DNA from: Lycocorax pyrrhopterus obiensis
Lineage: Eukaryota; Chordata; Aves; Passeriformes; Paradisaeidae
NCBI GenBank assembly: GCA_014706295.1
Contig: JACSVZ010000002.1
Span: 15,670,494 to 15,734,493, forward strand
DNA length: 64,000 nucleotides
Direction: 5' to 3'
Below are positions 22,870 to 35,700 of the stretch, one piece after another. A program made the position numbers and the translations under genes. Each line of letters begins with the position of its first letter. Positions within the stretch are counted from its first letter, which is position 1. The notes beneath the pieces were generated by a model. That model was not told the origin of the DNA, ran no database searches, and saw nothing but the letters and a program-made list of their open reading frames with translations.

Positions 22870-25800
22870 TGGCAACAAGAAGAGCAGCCTCCATCTGGAA
22901 GATAAGAGCAAGAAAAGAGAAGTAGTTGAACCCCACATACAGGCATAAAGGCATGGAGTTTTCATCTAGAAAAGAGAATTTCAGAGACCTTTGAAGACTA
23001 AGCATTCAAACGAGGTGATTTTTTTCTGAAACAGCATGGCATCAGAATTTTTCCTTAAGTATCTGGCATCAAAATCCAAGCACAGGGTAGACAGCTGAGG
23101 CTTGCAGGTAATCCCAAGCATCCCCAGGTGAACTTACTCTGTAGAACGGGCTCTGTGTATTTGGACACAACTGCGGCAACAAGGACTGCTTCAGCAGGCT
23201 CCTATGGGCTGAAAAGTCAATATGAGAACTCAGAGCGTGGAAGTGCTGACAGGATAAAGGCATCCTCACAGTGTTTGAACCCAGTCCAAAGCTAACATAA
23301 GCAAAAACCTCTGGAGAAGCTGTTCTTGTTGAACTGCAAGTTGCTTTTTTCCCCCTATTTAAATAAGCCAAAGTAGTTAAATTGAGATGATAAGAATCTG
23401 AACTTTATCAGTGAATTCTACCTTTCAAAAATAGTTATTCAAATTCTTACTTCATCAGGCTTTAGGAGGTAACACACTTAAAGAAATAAAATGTGGAAAA
23501 AATCCATTTGAAGGTGCTGGCTTCATCTGCATGGCAATGAAATGTTCTCAAGAAAGGCGTTTACTTTTAATTAATAATAAAGCAAATGCAAACCACCATA
23601 GGCCACATTTGAGAAAATGCTGCAGTTCAAAGTGAGAAAAGACTTTTATTAAATGAAATTGCAAGTGAATACCATTAAATACATGTCAACACAACCATTA
23701 GAGCAATCTATCAACCAGCATAAAGAAAGCATAAAATCACACAGGTGAGTTATGGGCATAATAGATTGTGATTGTATTTTTGCACCTTGTCTTCAGAAGA
23801 GACAGGTCTCTCCACAACAAAAGACCACCAGCTCAAAAGCAAACCCAAGCCCTAACCAGGAGGGGCTGGCTCCAACCTAGAAAGTTTTTGACAGTACCCA
23901 CTGCAAGGATTTAGCATCCTGCTCCTCACCAGTGGGATTATTTTATGCTCTGACGCAATAGGCTGTATTGTCATGCCTACAGCCCATGCCTCCATAAATA
24001 CTTACCTCTAGTTAATGCTGCCTCTTGTCACTCAAGCTCAGATAAGCCACATCCTCTCGTGACCCAGGGCTGTGCCCGCTGCTCTGCAGCCGTGCTGCGT
24101 GTCCCACTCTTGGACAGGCAAAGGGCTGCAGCCAAGGAGGATGCAGACTTCGAGGTCAGAGGATGGGTAGCTCCTGTTTCACCCAGGGATGCACACAACC
24201 CCTGCAGCTGACCAGCTGGTGTGGGGGGGAACTGCCTACAGGTCAGGTCACCCATGCATCAATGTGCCACCTGCTGAGAACAGCACATAGGGTTGGTCTG
24301 GGTTTTTTTAATTGCTACTCTTCATTTATTTCTCTCTTTGGTCCACTTCTCCTTGAGCTTGGAGTTATTCCTCTGGGCTGGGTCTGCCCCTTCTTGAAGA
24401 GTAGAAAACCTGTAGTGTACCATGGGTGCTGTGAACAGCAAATATATATCAAGTCATTGTAACAACAAACTTCTGGGCCAATTTCCAACTCCACCCCCAC
24501 ACAGCTAGCACTGTAAAGAAAGGTTTACCAGGAAAAAAAAACCAAAAACCAACCAAACAACAAGACAAATAAACAAACAACAAAAACCCCATGCAAATAA
24601 ACAAAAAAAGAACATAAGGGAGGGACCCTGAGCATATCTCTACTTCCAGCCTCCACAGTGCAATGCCTGAGTGTGCACACCGGCAAGGACACTCCCCCAA
24701 GGAAAGCTGGTGCTGACTTTTGTAAAGATGGGCCTTTATATTTTATATCCTTTTGCTCAGAAGGACAAAGGAGTGCACAGTAATGCTGACCCTGTTTAGC
24801 TGCATCGAGAAAAAGGGATTGTTACTTAGTCTATTTTCTTGCTCAGATATGCTCCCCCTTCCATTTGTAAATATGTTTAGATGGCAGGAGCCACTATCCT
24901 GGAGGAGCAGGGGGTGGTGATGTTGCAGGAGGAAATGCTAAATATAAGAGTGGCTAAATGTAATCTTGGTGATCTCAGCCCTGTGTGAGATAGAAAAAAA
25001 CAAGGACTATGTTCAGCTCGACCAGGCTCAACAACAAGGGCATAAAATGCTTCTGAGTGGGCTAAACAGCTCCAGACCCAGAAAAAGACAGTTGAGTCGC
25101 TGAGATTACACTTAATTGGTGTTGTGGGAAGACAGCCTCTCTGCAAGGCAGCCTACGCTGTCCCCTCGTACAAAGCCTTTTCATGAGCTGCAGGGGACAT
25201 ACTACCAAACATCTTGCCAAATACCAGCCTTATAATGTCATCTCAGGAAACAGAGGAGCCTGAAGACACCAGGACAGTCTCACTGCTCTCATGGTCTGTC
25301 CTGCTGACCCTGCTCTTTCTGCCCTGGGACAATTTGCCCCTGTTCCCCATGCCCCAGCCCTCCTAGGCTGGATGGCAGCCTCATCCCACCTCCTGTAGCA
25401 ATGTGAGTAGCAGCCTGGGCAACGTTTTCATGCAGGGAAGGACCCATATCATCAGGTCTTGTTTAATGATTTGTTCAGGATTCATCCCCAGCCGCGAGGA
25501 AGCTGGGTTACTGTCACACAACTCCCCAAAGAGCCAGACAGTGCAGATATTTTGTCCAAGCTGGCTTTCCTTGCAGTGACAGCATGCACACACACCTCTT
25601 CATCACGCCAAGAGGCCAAACTTTCCACTTTGTCTCTGTCTGCAACTGTCTGTGCCAGGCTGGTCTGACAGCAGGATTTTGTCCTAAATATGCTGCTGCC
25701 TCCCTAGCAGTGTCCAACCTCCTTAGAGCTCACCCAGCTAGAAGTTATGTTTGAAATAGGAATCCTGAAGTATGCTGGTGAGACACTGTAGAGAGACTTA

Positions 25801-27547
25801 CACACACGAGTTCCAGGGAATTAGGTGACGCATCTGTTTCTCTGTGCTTGCTCTGCTGCTAATTGCAAATTTCCCACAGAAAAATGATATTTTTGGCAAC
25901 TTGGTCTCTGGTAGTTTCCACCTTTTCGTGAATGTCACCACGAACCATCAGAATCATGTGCCATCTAGACATGTACAAGTCATGAACTAGCTTAGGACTT
26001 CATGTTACACGGAAGGGGCTATAACTTCCCTCCCTATTTTTCATGTCCCTGATTAACTTCTGCGTGGAATATTAGGAGCAAGGGCCTGGCTGGACCTCAT
26101 TCATGTATGCATTTGTGCATGTTTGAGGTATATCTGTGCACAAGTATGTGCACCATCTATGTTCATAGCCAAATGCCTGACTTTAACACACAAAGCAAGT
26201 ACAAATGTCCCAGAAAAAATGAGAATAATTTTGCTGGGGAAGGGAGGTGGAGGGCTTTTCTTTTTTTTTTTTTTAATTGGTCTTTTATGTGTTGTAGGTG
26301 TGGTCCAGTTGATTTAGCATTTTTTTTTTCTCCAAAGGAACCATTTTACTATTCTTAGTGTATTTTCTCAACTTTGAAACCTGAACCTAAGCCTCTTTTT
26401 CCTAACCATGCCTTGAAAATTAAAGCACTTGGAGCCAGATGCTGAACGGGTATATCCATAGGAATGCATCATTTTCTTTCCTAAAGGGTGGTTTTTCAGG
26501 CACCCTGTTCTGAGGCCAGGCAGAGCAGAGCAAGTCTGACCAGGCTGCTTCCAGGGGTCATTCCAGCTGAAATTTGTGGTTACATGAGCCCAGCCTAGTG
26601 GCTCCTAACTGGTGAGACAGTGGTTCCCAAGGGAATTAACTCTACCAACACTGCTTGCTGGAGCTGGGAGCACTGGGGAGGTGCCCAAGTGGCCTTGGGC
26701 AGAGCCAGCCTGCTCCAGCCGTGCTCCTGGCCCCGGAGCTGGATAGGCTGAAACATGGAGTTCTGCCAGGGTCCTATGGAGAAGAGGGCTGGGAGAAAGA
26801 CGACCTTTGGGGGTTGTAGCTGCCACATACACGTTGTGACATGCCTCTCTAAAAGAAATGAAGGGGCTGCTGCATATAAAGCAAAGCCCCCAGTGAGGAG
26901 TGCTGCAGATAGTATGAGAAAAGGTCCCCAGAGCAGAGCAGAAGAGCTCTTTGCCTCACTGTGTTGTTTTCGGCATTCCCACAACACTTTGCCTTTTGAG
27001 CTCAGCCTTGCAAGCTCCAAGGCAAATCAACAAGTTTAAGCAGGAACCTAATTCAAGCTCTGAATAAAAGCCATACCTGACAACTTTAATTATTAGGCTG
27101 GTGCGTCATATTTACATTAATTTGAGCACTACTTAGATTCAATTACAATAATTCTTCCATATATTCGTTCCAAGACATTTCAATGACTTAGCAGATAGCA
27201 TATATAATCAAAGCTTGGCTGAAGAAACAGGTTTGCTCTCTACAGACACGCTGTTCCTCTGCCTGGGTGCTGACTACAGCACCCTGTACATGGGTCTGCA
27301 TGGATGTGCCTAATAGGGTATCAGCATCTGGAACAGTGTCAAACAACAGGTACTGAAAAGCTCATGAGCCTTGGCCGTAGTCCCAGGGTCAAATTACACC
27401 CCCTGCGGTGGGGGTCCATGCTCACCTTAACATGTGCTTTTACAGTGTGGAAGTACTCCTGGATTCCTCTTTTGCTGTTCATTGATCATCCTGCAGTGAT
27501 GCCTAGCGCAAATTTTTCATCAGCAGCTGGCCAGAAAGTTTATTCCA
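22870..27547. other. Unique non-coding sequence
   Basis: No gene or transposon recognised. A T-rich pair of runs lies near 26258-26335. The open frames, up to 141 codons at 26595-27020 on the minus strand, have no known motif. An A-rich patch is listed separately. Confidence 0.5.
24533..24614. repeat. A-rich low-complexity patch
   Basis: About 80 bases are almost entirely A and C on the plus strand, with irregular CAAA, CCAAA and AAAC words. It resembles a decayed (CAAA)n repeat. No retroposon body is visible on either side. Confidence 0.8.
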
Positions 27548-27602
27548 GATGATCTTGAGGTCCCTTGCAACCTGGTAGTCTATGACTCTATGATTCCAGA
27601 TG
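27548..27602 (+). mobile_element. CR1 LINE 3' terminus, about 55 bp
   Basis: The plus-strand sequence 'gatgatcttgaggtccctt', then 'gcaacctggtagtctatg' and 'actctatgattcca', matches the extreme 3' end of an avian CR1, including the ATTCTATGA-type tail. Nothing upstream looks like CR1, so it is a severely 5'-truncated copy. Confidence 0.88.
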
Positions 27603-28169
27603 GTATTTGGTTTATTCTCCCTCCCCTTTCCCCGTGTGTTTTTCAACTCAAGCAGAGTGCCACACCATGGCACCATGTCACAATCTGTTCTAGCTGTTTG
27701 ATAACTTCTAGGTATAGCCTGTGTTGCTTGTGACTGATAAAGTGTTAAATTATCTGCATCCCCTAAGTGAAGAAACTGTTTCCCTCTTCCTACTCTCCAC
27801 ACCCCAGGACCACACCGTCATACTCACGAGCTACAGAGTGAAGAGTGAAAGCTGCTGCCCAGGTGTTTTCCACCCTTGTATTTGGGTTTCTATCACTCAC
27901 TTGGTGTAGTATAAAAAGTTGAGATGTATGGCAAAGAGCTGATCTTTCCCCAGGCATTAGAGACAGGGCACATGCGAATTTTGCAGTCTGAGTACTATTT
28001 GGAGACCTACACCCCCATAAAACTTCTCAGTATGTTGGGGGGGGACCACAGTGAACAGAAAAGCCCTCCCTCTGGACATGAATTTCACTCTCAAGGTAGG
28101 AGAGAGCAAGTAAACTGGGGCTACTTTAAAATCTAGCAGTTCTGTGTTTCTCTGATTGTCCTGCACTTT

Positions 28170-28770
28170 TCAGCGATGGGCGGTAGTTTCCTGAGCAGTT
28201 TGTCTGCCCTGAGGAAGGTCCCGACTTCAAAGGAAGCAAGAGCTGGCTCCGAAAGTGACTGTTTCTCATCAATTATTTCCGTGCTGTTTGTTCCTCCCAG
28301 TCCCGTTCTGCCTGTGCGAGCCGCCGGAGCCGCTGCCGCCCGAGCGCTGCCGAGCCGCCGTCCCGGGCGGGGGTCCCCGGCCGCGCCCCCGCGCTGCAGT
28401 GGGGGGTTCGCTCCACTCGAGGGAGCTCCTGCTTCTGTGTAGCCCAAATCAAACCCTCAGCACCTTCAGGCAAAATCCTGCGGGTGACAAACCCTCTGTG
28501 CCGGGGGAGGCTACACGCAGGGACTCCTTTCCTCTGGAAGACTGAGGAGATGCTTGTGCCGGAGCCTGAGATGCTACTGGGTGAGGCAAGGCGTTTTCAA
28601 GCCTACTGGGTTTCGGCCCGAGGTGTCCAGAGCTCTGGCCACTCGTCCCAGCAGCCGGACTGGCCACGGCACCCATCGCACTCCCTCCTGTCCTTGTCCT
28701 TGTCACCGCAGCTGCTCCAGCTGAAGCACTACTGAATGTGGGTGTGCAGCGCGGACCATGCGGGAAGGGG
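28170..28770. promoter_or_regulatory. CpG island with no recognisable gene
   Basis: Roughly 600 bases are GC-rich and rich in CpG, against an AT-leaning, CpG-poor background. The core at 28321-28430 holds 18 CpG in about 110 bases, with repeated gccgcc and ccgcgc words. Unmethylated CpG islands in vertebrates usually mark promoters (established). GC-box-like gggcgg occurs at the core, and there is no obvious TATA box. Open frames on both strands (104 codons minus at 28133-28447, 118 codons minus at 28449-28805, 96 codons plus at 28255-28545) are expected in GC-rich DNA and show no domain. It could be the promoter and first exon of a long non-coding RNA, an alternative first exon of a gene outside the window, or an orphan island. 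Confidence 0.6.
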
Positions 28771-29536
28771 CAGGTTCCCAGGAGCAGCTGATTGACATGG
28801 CTCATAGGATCACTGAACTATTAAAAAAAGTAGACTTGAGGAACAAGGCCTACTTTGGCTATTTCTTAATCAGGAAAAACTTACTTTATTGTGTCCTGCA
28901 CAGTGACTTAGCACTGCAGAAGACTGTATTTTCCCAAGGAATCACTCTCTCAGGAAGCTGACTGTGTATAAAGAGAATGACTAAGGAGATAATTTCATTC
29001 CTTTAAAAAAAATCCCTTATGTCCGAGATCCATGCCTCAAAGTATCAAGACAAAATGAGGGTCTAATCAAATGCTTAGAAAGCATCTGCACCTTTGGCAG
29101 GACAGCATTAAGGGAGCTGCTCCTCACATCCCTGGTCAGCCAGGAATCCCAGCAGTGCAGATGCTTTTGGAGAAGGCCAGAGGGCAAAATCCATCCCTGG
29201 CTTCATTAGAGACAGTTAAACCTGATTCATCCTGTCTCCAGCCACTCCCTGACTTGTCTTTGGAAAGCCAGCACACACCGAGGCGAGGCGAGGCGTTCCC
29301 CAGCCAGGGTCAGGTGTCAGAGGCAGCTTCTCCAGCAAGCCGGTGTGAGTCAGAGCGTTTGGGAACTGCTCCAAGCTATTGGAAAAAAACAACTCCCAAA
29401 TTAGCTGGGGTGGCTCCCAAGCGAATCCACCTCCGCGGGGAAGGAGGTGATCTAATGAAAGCGTGCGGTCAGAAATCAAAAGAGCCTGGAAAGCATTCCA
29501 AGCTGCATAATAAGATTTCACATTTCATATCTTCAA

Positions 29537-29726
29537 AGCATTAAGTGAACATTATCTAATTAATCCTCACAACACTCCTCAGAGATATTATCCCTATTTC
29601 ACAGACAGAGAAACCAAGGCACAAAGTTAAGTCACTTGCCTGGGGCCAGAGAAGGGAGTGTCGAAGCTGGGATTAGAGTCCAGGAGTTCCTGGCGCCCAA
29701 CTTTTTCCTCAGACTACTGGGTCATG
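29537..29726 (-). mobile_element. MIR/CORE-SINE relic
   Basis: The plus strand reads as the reverse complement of a MIR-type SINE. In order it shows 'taatcctcacaacactcc', 'tatccctatttcacaga', 'gagaaaccaaggcacaaag', 'ttaagtcacttgcctggg' and 'gctgggattagagtcca', then a diverged tRNA-like head. These are, in order, the CORE region, the polymerase III internal promoter region and the head, so the element points along the minus strand. MIRs were active before the amniote radiation. Birds keep few recognisable ones, so a copy with almost every block legible is notable. It lies about 0.8 kb from the CpG island. Confidence 0.75.
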
Positions 29727-32700
29727 TGTCTTCCCTGCAGGGAAGATAATAATGAGCCCATAATTACCCATACAAATTCCCAGTGACCAGGCTAGCCCGT
29801 CTGTATAAAGCTATTTGTAATTCCAATAAACACGCCCACAATTTAGTTGCCTCCATGAGCTACCAGTACTCTCTCAGCCACAGGAATCCAGGCTTTCAAA
29901 TGGGGGCTGTTCTTTGACAGAGCAAATCCCAGCTCTGACCTACTCCAAGGGCCATTAGAGAACATCTTGTCATTTGTAAATCCCTAGTGACCATCCATGT
30001 ATGGCATGAGTACTGTGGGAGCTGTTGTGGCAAGGCAAGGTTTGTGGAGGGAGGGAACAGAGCTGGAAAAAATGGACAAGTCCTTTGGTCACACATGCCC
30101 TTTTCCAAGCCTGATGCAGAAACTGAAACTTTTTGCTCAGTACAGGCTGAGAGCAACTCCTCATCATCAAAGGAGAGGTTGTGTGGTCAACTGCATTGCT
30201 CAGCTCAGTCTGTCAGTCTCGTAAAATAAATGACCGCTTCCACAAGTAGACATGGTTCCCTGAAATGGCCTTGAGCAGACTGACTGCAGCATCACTGGAA
30301 AACTCAGGGCACCCAAAGCGCCCCGTGCCTTCAGCTCTTTCCCTGTCCAGCCCAGGAGAAGAGGGGAGTAATCTGCAGCCTCTCTGCTGCTTGAGATCCT
30401 GTGTATATCTCAAGGAGACGGCTCTGCTCAGAGGCACCCGTTGTGCCGGGGATTTACCCTGTTTTTCCATCACAGTGAGACCTCTGTGAGTGTGAGAGGG
30501 TGTGCCCATGTGGCTGTGTGCCTGTACTTCTGTGGTGCTCCATGCCCTCTTCTACCAATATATTTGAACCCAGTGAGCTGGTCTTCCCTACCTGAGGCTC
30601 AGGCATTGTGTGCTTGGTACCCTCCATCATTCAATGTTTTTCTGCTGTCATCACAGCAGGAACCCCTTTCCATAAAGCCTCTATCATTCCTACTCAAACC
30701 CAACTTATTGTTACTCCAGAGAAGAGATCACCATGGAATTCCCATGGGGGTGTGGTACACTGTTGTATCACACATTATTTTAGCTGAGACTTGAATGTCT
30801 GCCTGGCTCTTCTCCCATGCTGTGGTGTCCACTCTTGCTTGCAATGTACTTTGCCAGGGGCACCTATGGCTCTTGTCACAGACCAGCACAGCACCCCACC
30901 AGACACTCTGAAACATAGAAGTAGCCCCTCTTCATGCCAGTCAGCCTCTGTGCTTGGGTCAGACAGCTCACAGTGATGTCAAGGATGCTGCAAGAACTAA
31001 TAACAAACTCAGTTTTTGGTGGTCAAGAGGCCTATGGCTGCCTGGGGGTAGGACAGCACTTGTGATGGGCAGGGACACAGCAAGTTGTCCTGTCCCCGTC
31101 ACCAGGGCCAGGACTTGGGTTTGCTCCTCTAGAGCAGCACAGTGATAAGGACTTCTCTGGGTGCTTTTGCTCTAGGCACATGGGCGCCGTTTCCCAGCCA
31201 GGCAATGCCACAGGTAACTGCCTACGGCTCCTGGAGGTTTGCTTCTGCCCAGGCACCACTGTCAGAGATCCTCCCACACTGCTGGAATGCTGCTTAGCAT
31301 TTCCTCTGATTCACAGTGATGTGCAGAACCCCATCTGCTATTTTTCAGTACCTTAGGCAATATTTCAAAACCAGGCCAGGCCAGCAGAAATGCCAAGCTC
31401 CAGATAATTTGGGCTGGTTGAAAGCCGTCCTACACTGGCCACATTACATTCTTAGACCACTGGCGCCTTGCCTTTGGGATGTCTAGGGTTTAGAAGAGGC
31501 AGGGAGGATGGGACAGCCTTGGGGAGACAAAGGAGGCCACAGCAGTGTCCTCAAAGAGGTAAAAGAAAAAAAGGTTAGGAAGAGGTGTCAGCAATGACTT
31601 TTCCTCCAAGGAGGGCTGAGTGCTCACTCTGTAGGGTGCAATGCCACCTTGTCACTGAGGAGAGAACAGAAGGGCATTTCAAAGGCTTAAAGTAGCCATG
31701 TCTGTCAAGCCAAGCCCCACAGTGCCACACCACATCCCCAATGGGCTGCAGCACAGACCAGCAGCAGGATTATAATGGAGCATTAGGGAACATGCACAGC
31801 TCTTCCGCAGCCAAGACCCCACAGTAAAGACAATCACTTAATAGCAGAAGAGGGACCAATCTGCATTTAGGGGCGTATTTCTCAAATTTGTTCAAAGCCT
31901 GCTCTGGTCCCAGGCTTTTAGTACACCCAGTTGAGGAGTCTCATTGTGATGGTTGTGCTTTCAAACTACAGAGCAGTGGCTTTTGCTGAGGGCCAAGTGC
32001 TTTGCACGGTGAACTGCTTTGGTGCTGCACTGAAATCAGAGATGCTGCTCTTTGGAAAATCTGGCTTTTCCTTTATTTTTATTGTTTCCTATAATTGTCT
32101 TTATTTACAGATCCGGAAGTATCATTAAAAGAAATTAAAGGCATATTTTGTTTACTAAAACATTTTCTTGTAATTTTTTTTTAAATTATGGTAAATGCAC
32201 ACACACATGTATCTTATCCAGCCTTTATGAGCAGATTTATTCTTCTGAGGAATCAAATTGCCTTTTCCTCAGTTTTTTGATCCGAGGACCAAGAACTCCT
32301 GTGCAAGAACTTGTATAATTAGTTTATCAAGTCATAGATATGCTTTCACAGCAGTAACTGCCAGAAGAGCTTCTGGTCGGCTCATCTCCTACTGAGCTCT
32401 AACAAAAAAAGTATGTATGTGTCTGTGTGTGTCTCTCTCCCAACACACAAATCTTTATATAGAAAAAGATTGACAATAAACGCTGACAGACAGGAACTAG
32501 ATTATTCCAGAAATCCTGCAAACCATACAAATATAACATTTTTTTTCTGTAAGTGGTATGGTCTAATGACATAAACCGATAGTATGAAATGGCATGTTAG
32601 AGGCTCATTAGACACTGACAGCTGTAAGCATTTCAGGATGCTGTATTAAAAACATCTGCTCAAAGGAAAAAATACCATTTAAAAAAGAAAGGAATGAAAA

Positions 32701-35700
32701 GTTGAGAACAGCCTCACATCCAATTTGTTGTCTGGTAGCCGCCAACGCTAGGAATGACCAAGACCTCCTGATTTCAATAAGCTAAATCTAGCAAGAGCCA
32801 GATCCTTGGGATCTGGGCACACTGTGCCTCTAGTTACACATTTTGCCTTATATTCCCTGGCTTGTGGAGCATGTGCTTTGTGGAATGTTTTCATACAGCT
32901 ATCCCATGGGAAGAGGTTCCAATAAGTAATATAACCACTGCACTACCAGTATCTTCTTACTGGTTCTGATCCAGCAGATTTTTCACTCAACATGCTCAAG
33001 ACAGGTTTGAGACATGAAGAGATCCTGGGGTGCAAAGGAAGACTAAAATGTTTTCTTAGGATTTGATGTAGTAATGGGAAAATACATGTGGAGTCGATCA
33101 CCCAAAATCCAGATGCAGCTACTGTTTGGCATCTGCTTCTCCTGTTTCTAATTTTGTTTTTCCTGAAGCTGAGTTGCCGTACCTTTGGTGTCCTTAGCTA
33201 CCAGGTGCTGGCATACAGACAAGGAATCCAGGAAGAAGTGACCTCATGGTGCCTCCCCGCCAAATAGCACAAAGCAGTTTAAAAGACCCAAACAAACCCC
33301 ACCCCTCTCCCCATCCTCCTAAGCTGAAGCCATGAGCTGTTCTGATCTCCAGATAGGGCACTTCAGAGGTCACCCTGCTGATCTCAGAAGGCTCCTGAGC
33401 CCCTTGGCCATTGCAAAGCAGAGATACAAGTCTCAGTCATGGAGTTGGGTAGGAGGAACCCTTCCAGAGAACCAAAACACAAAGAGACTTGGGTGAAGCA
33501 TTGCAGTTTCAGTTCCTAAATGACTTGCAGCCATGGATGGAAGCTACTCCTCCTATTTTGCTGGAGGAAAATATACCACTGCAAACTGTGACTGAAATTG
33601 TAATACTTTGTGAAATGCTGTTCTGTTTCCTAGATAGAACTGTTAGTGTTTGAAGATGGGAAATGTCAACAAGAAGATATGTATGTGCAAATTTTCCTTT
33701 ACCTAAAATTTTTAATTCAACATTTTTACTGCCATTTCATAGGAAAACTTTCAGGATTTCCAGGTGACTCTGGAAGCATGAGCATCCGATGCCTGGAAAT
33801 TAGACTGACAAAGAGCATCAAAGCAGATGTTCCCCAAGCATCTCAGGTTGCTCACGCCTTGCTAGACAGAAAACCTGAAAGGGAAAAATGTCTCTAATGG
33901 AAAGCCATTGAAAAGTAGGAAAGCTGAGCAAGCAAGTTGTGCCGTTGAAATAGGAGACTGAGTCCCTCTTGAGAACGGGATGAGCCTGAAAGTTTAAAAA
34001 CACAGCAACAGGGTCAGATTCCTGACACTTCAATTGCTGACCATGAGCTGAGCTGTTTGTACTCTCAAAATGCCAAGTAATGCCACTGCAAATAGCCCTC
34101 CTGAAAGGTTTGATTCCTTTATATTTTCCCCAGCCAAACCTGTGCATATCTGTGGACAGTCTCTGCCTCAGATGACGTGTAACTGGGGCAGGTGGAGCAA
34201 GGACTGAGATGCAGACACAGTGGCTGTTTATTCATCTTGTCCAAAGCCTGCAAGGAGATTGTGGCAGCTCTCCTCTCACTTCAGTAGATTTTGGCCCAAG
34301 ACAGAGGGAAGGGAAACATGAGCCACTACAGCTACTGATCTGTTACATCTACACAGTACTTCCGACATGGAGATACGCTCCCCTTGGCATTCAGTGTGTC
34401 ACTGGAAGAACGTCTTAACACATGAACACAACCTTTTTGATATTTCTCATTTTTAGAGTGTCTCAAGCTGTTAGGAAAGAAAACAAAATCTCACGAAACA
34501 TTTCACCAAAGTGCTGTTCTTGAGCATCAGTTTTACTTCCAGCAGCCCATTTACCCAAAGCCATCCTTCGACAGATATGAAGTAACTATTCTTCTTGCCA
34601 ACCCAAAGGGAATTTCATGGACAATTACTTCCTGCTTCCATCTTGAACCAAGGACTCACAGAAAGATTTATTTCTGAGCAAACATCTGAAAGCTCCTCCA
34701 GTTGTGTCTAAATATTTATGTTCATGTCTACATAGTAAAGATTGCATCTCATATAAAAGAAAGAGGTACAGACAAATAAAGGAAGTCTCAGTGACAAAGG
34801 GAAGTGATGAAAACTGCCAACCAGTTTGAAGGTTAGACAAATGGCTTTTGAGGCTCAGATCACAGCACTGTAACTTCATTGTTACTAAATGCAATTTTGC
34901 ACAGTCTTAGGAGACGTATTCTGTATGGCACATCTTTCATAATTAAGAACAAAACTATTGTCTCTTTTCCAAGTCAAATAAACCTTTGGGGGTGGGGGAG
35001 TGGCATGAAGTAAGAGTGGTGAGCTGGTCCGAGAGACAATTTTGAAACTTTAGATTGAGAGGAGTCTGGAAGTCTGAGCTGGGGACAAAGGACTCATCTG
35101 CAGCATCACATAAAAGGCCCTGGCACAGAAAGCTGTCAGGATCCTGGCTGCAAATACCCAGAGCATACTGAAAGCCTAAGGACAATAGATCTGACCCAGC
35201 ACCGTGGAGCCAGAGGGCAAACCTGCAGCACGTGCAGCATCAAATCCGAGCAGACACATGCAGAAGGGATCAAAGGCAGTGTGAGCTTTCACCACCTGCT
35301 GCCCTGCCTGCACATGACTGCCTGCACAGGCTTTATGCTGGCGACAATGGTGTCTCTGGTCACAGTTATCATCGTGCTGCCTGTCAGCAGCCGGAAAGCA
35401 TGGACATTCTCAGTGCAGGGTCAGATGGGGTTTGCAGATGGAGGAGTTCGTATTTTGAGTCTCATCTGCTGGCCACTGAGAGATGATCCAAGTAAATGCT
35501 ATCAATCCCATGGGAGGGCAGGCTCAGAAATGAGCAGGGCTAGAATTAGCTGTCATTCTTCATCAATTCAGTTTGAAGGTCTCCCTGTGCCATTGCTTTA
35601 TTGCCACATACTGCCAATCTGCATGCTGACCACAAGCTAGGAGAAAAAAACTTCACGCAAACATTTTTTTTCTTAAGAAATCTTGCAATTACAAAGATTC

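Noticed and set aside
22372..23005. Three overlapping minus-strand frames of 174-198 codons with Phe-Pro-Ser-Leu-Pro repeats
   Set aside because: They are translations of the (GGAAG)n microsatellite, whose complement has no stop codon in any frame. The flanking codons carry no domain.
28133..28805. Protein-coding first exon in the CpG island
   Set aside because: The frames on both strands are low in complexity (Ala/Arg/Pro-rich), typical of GC-rich DNA, and none has a recognisable motif or a convincing splice donor context.
28799..28850. CR1 tail suggested by 'tcataggatcactgaac'
   Set aside because: Only one tail-like word is present, and the following sequence does not continue as CR1. Chance resemblance cannot be excluded.
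35281..35640. 119-codon plus-strand frame with a hydrophobic segment near residues 12-35
   Set aside because: The single hydrophobic run is the only protein-like feature. An overlapping frame is open as well, and no family resemblance or promoter is seen.
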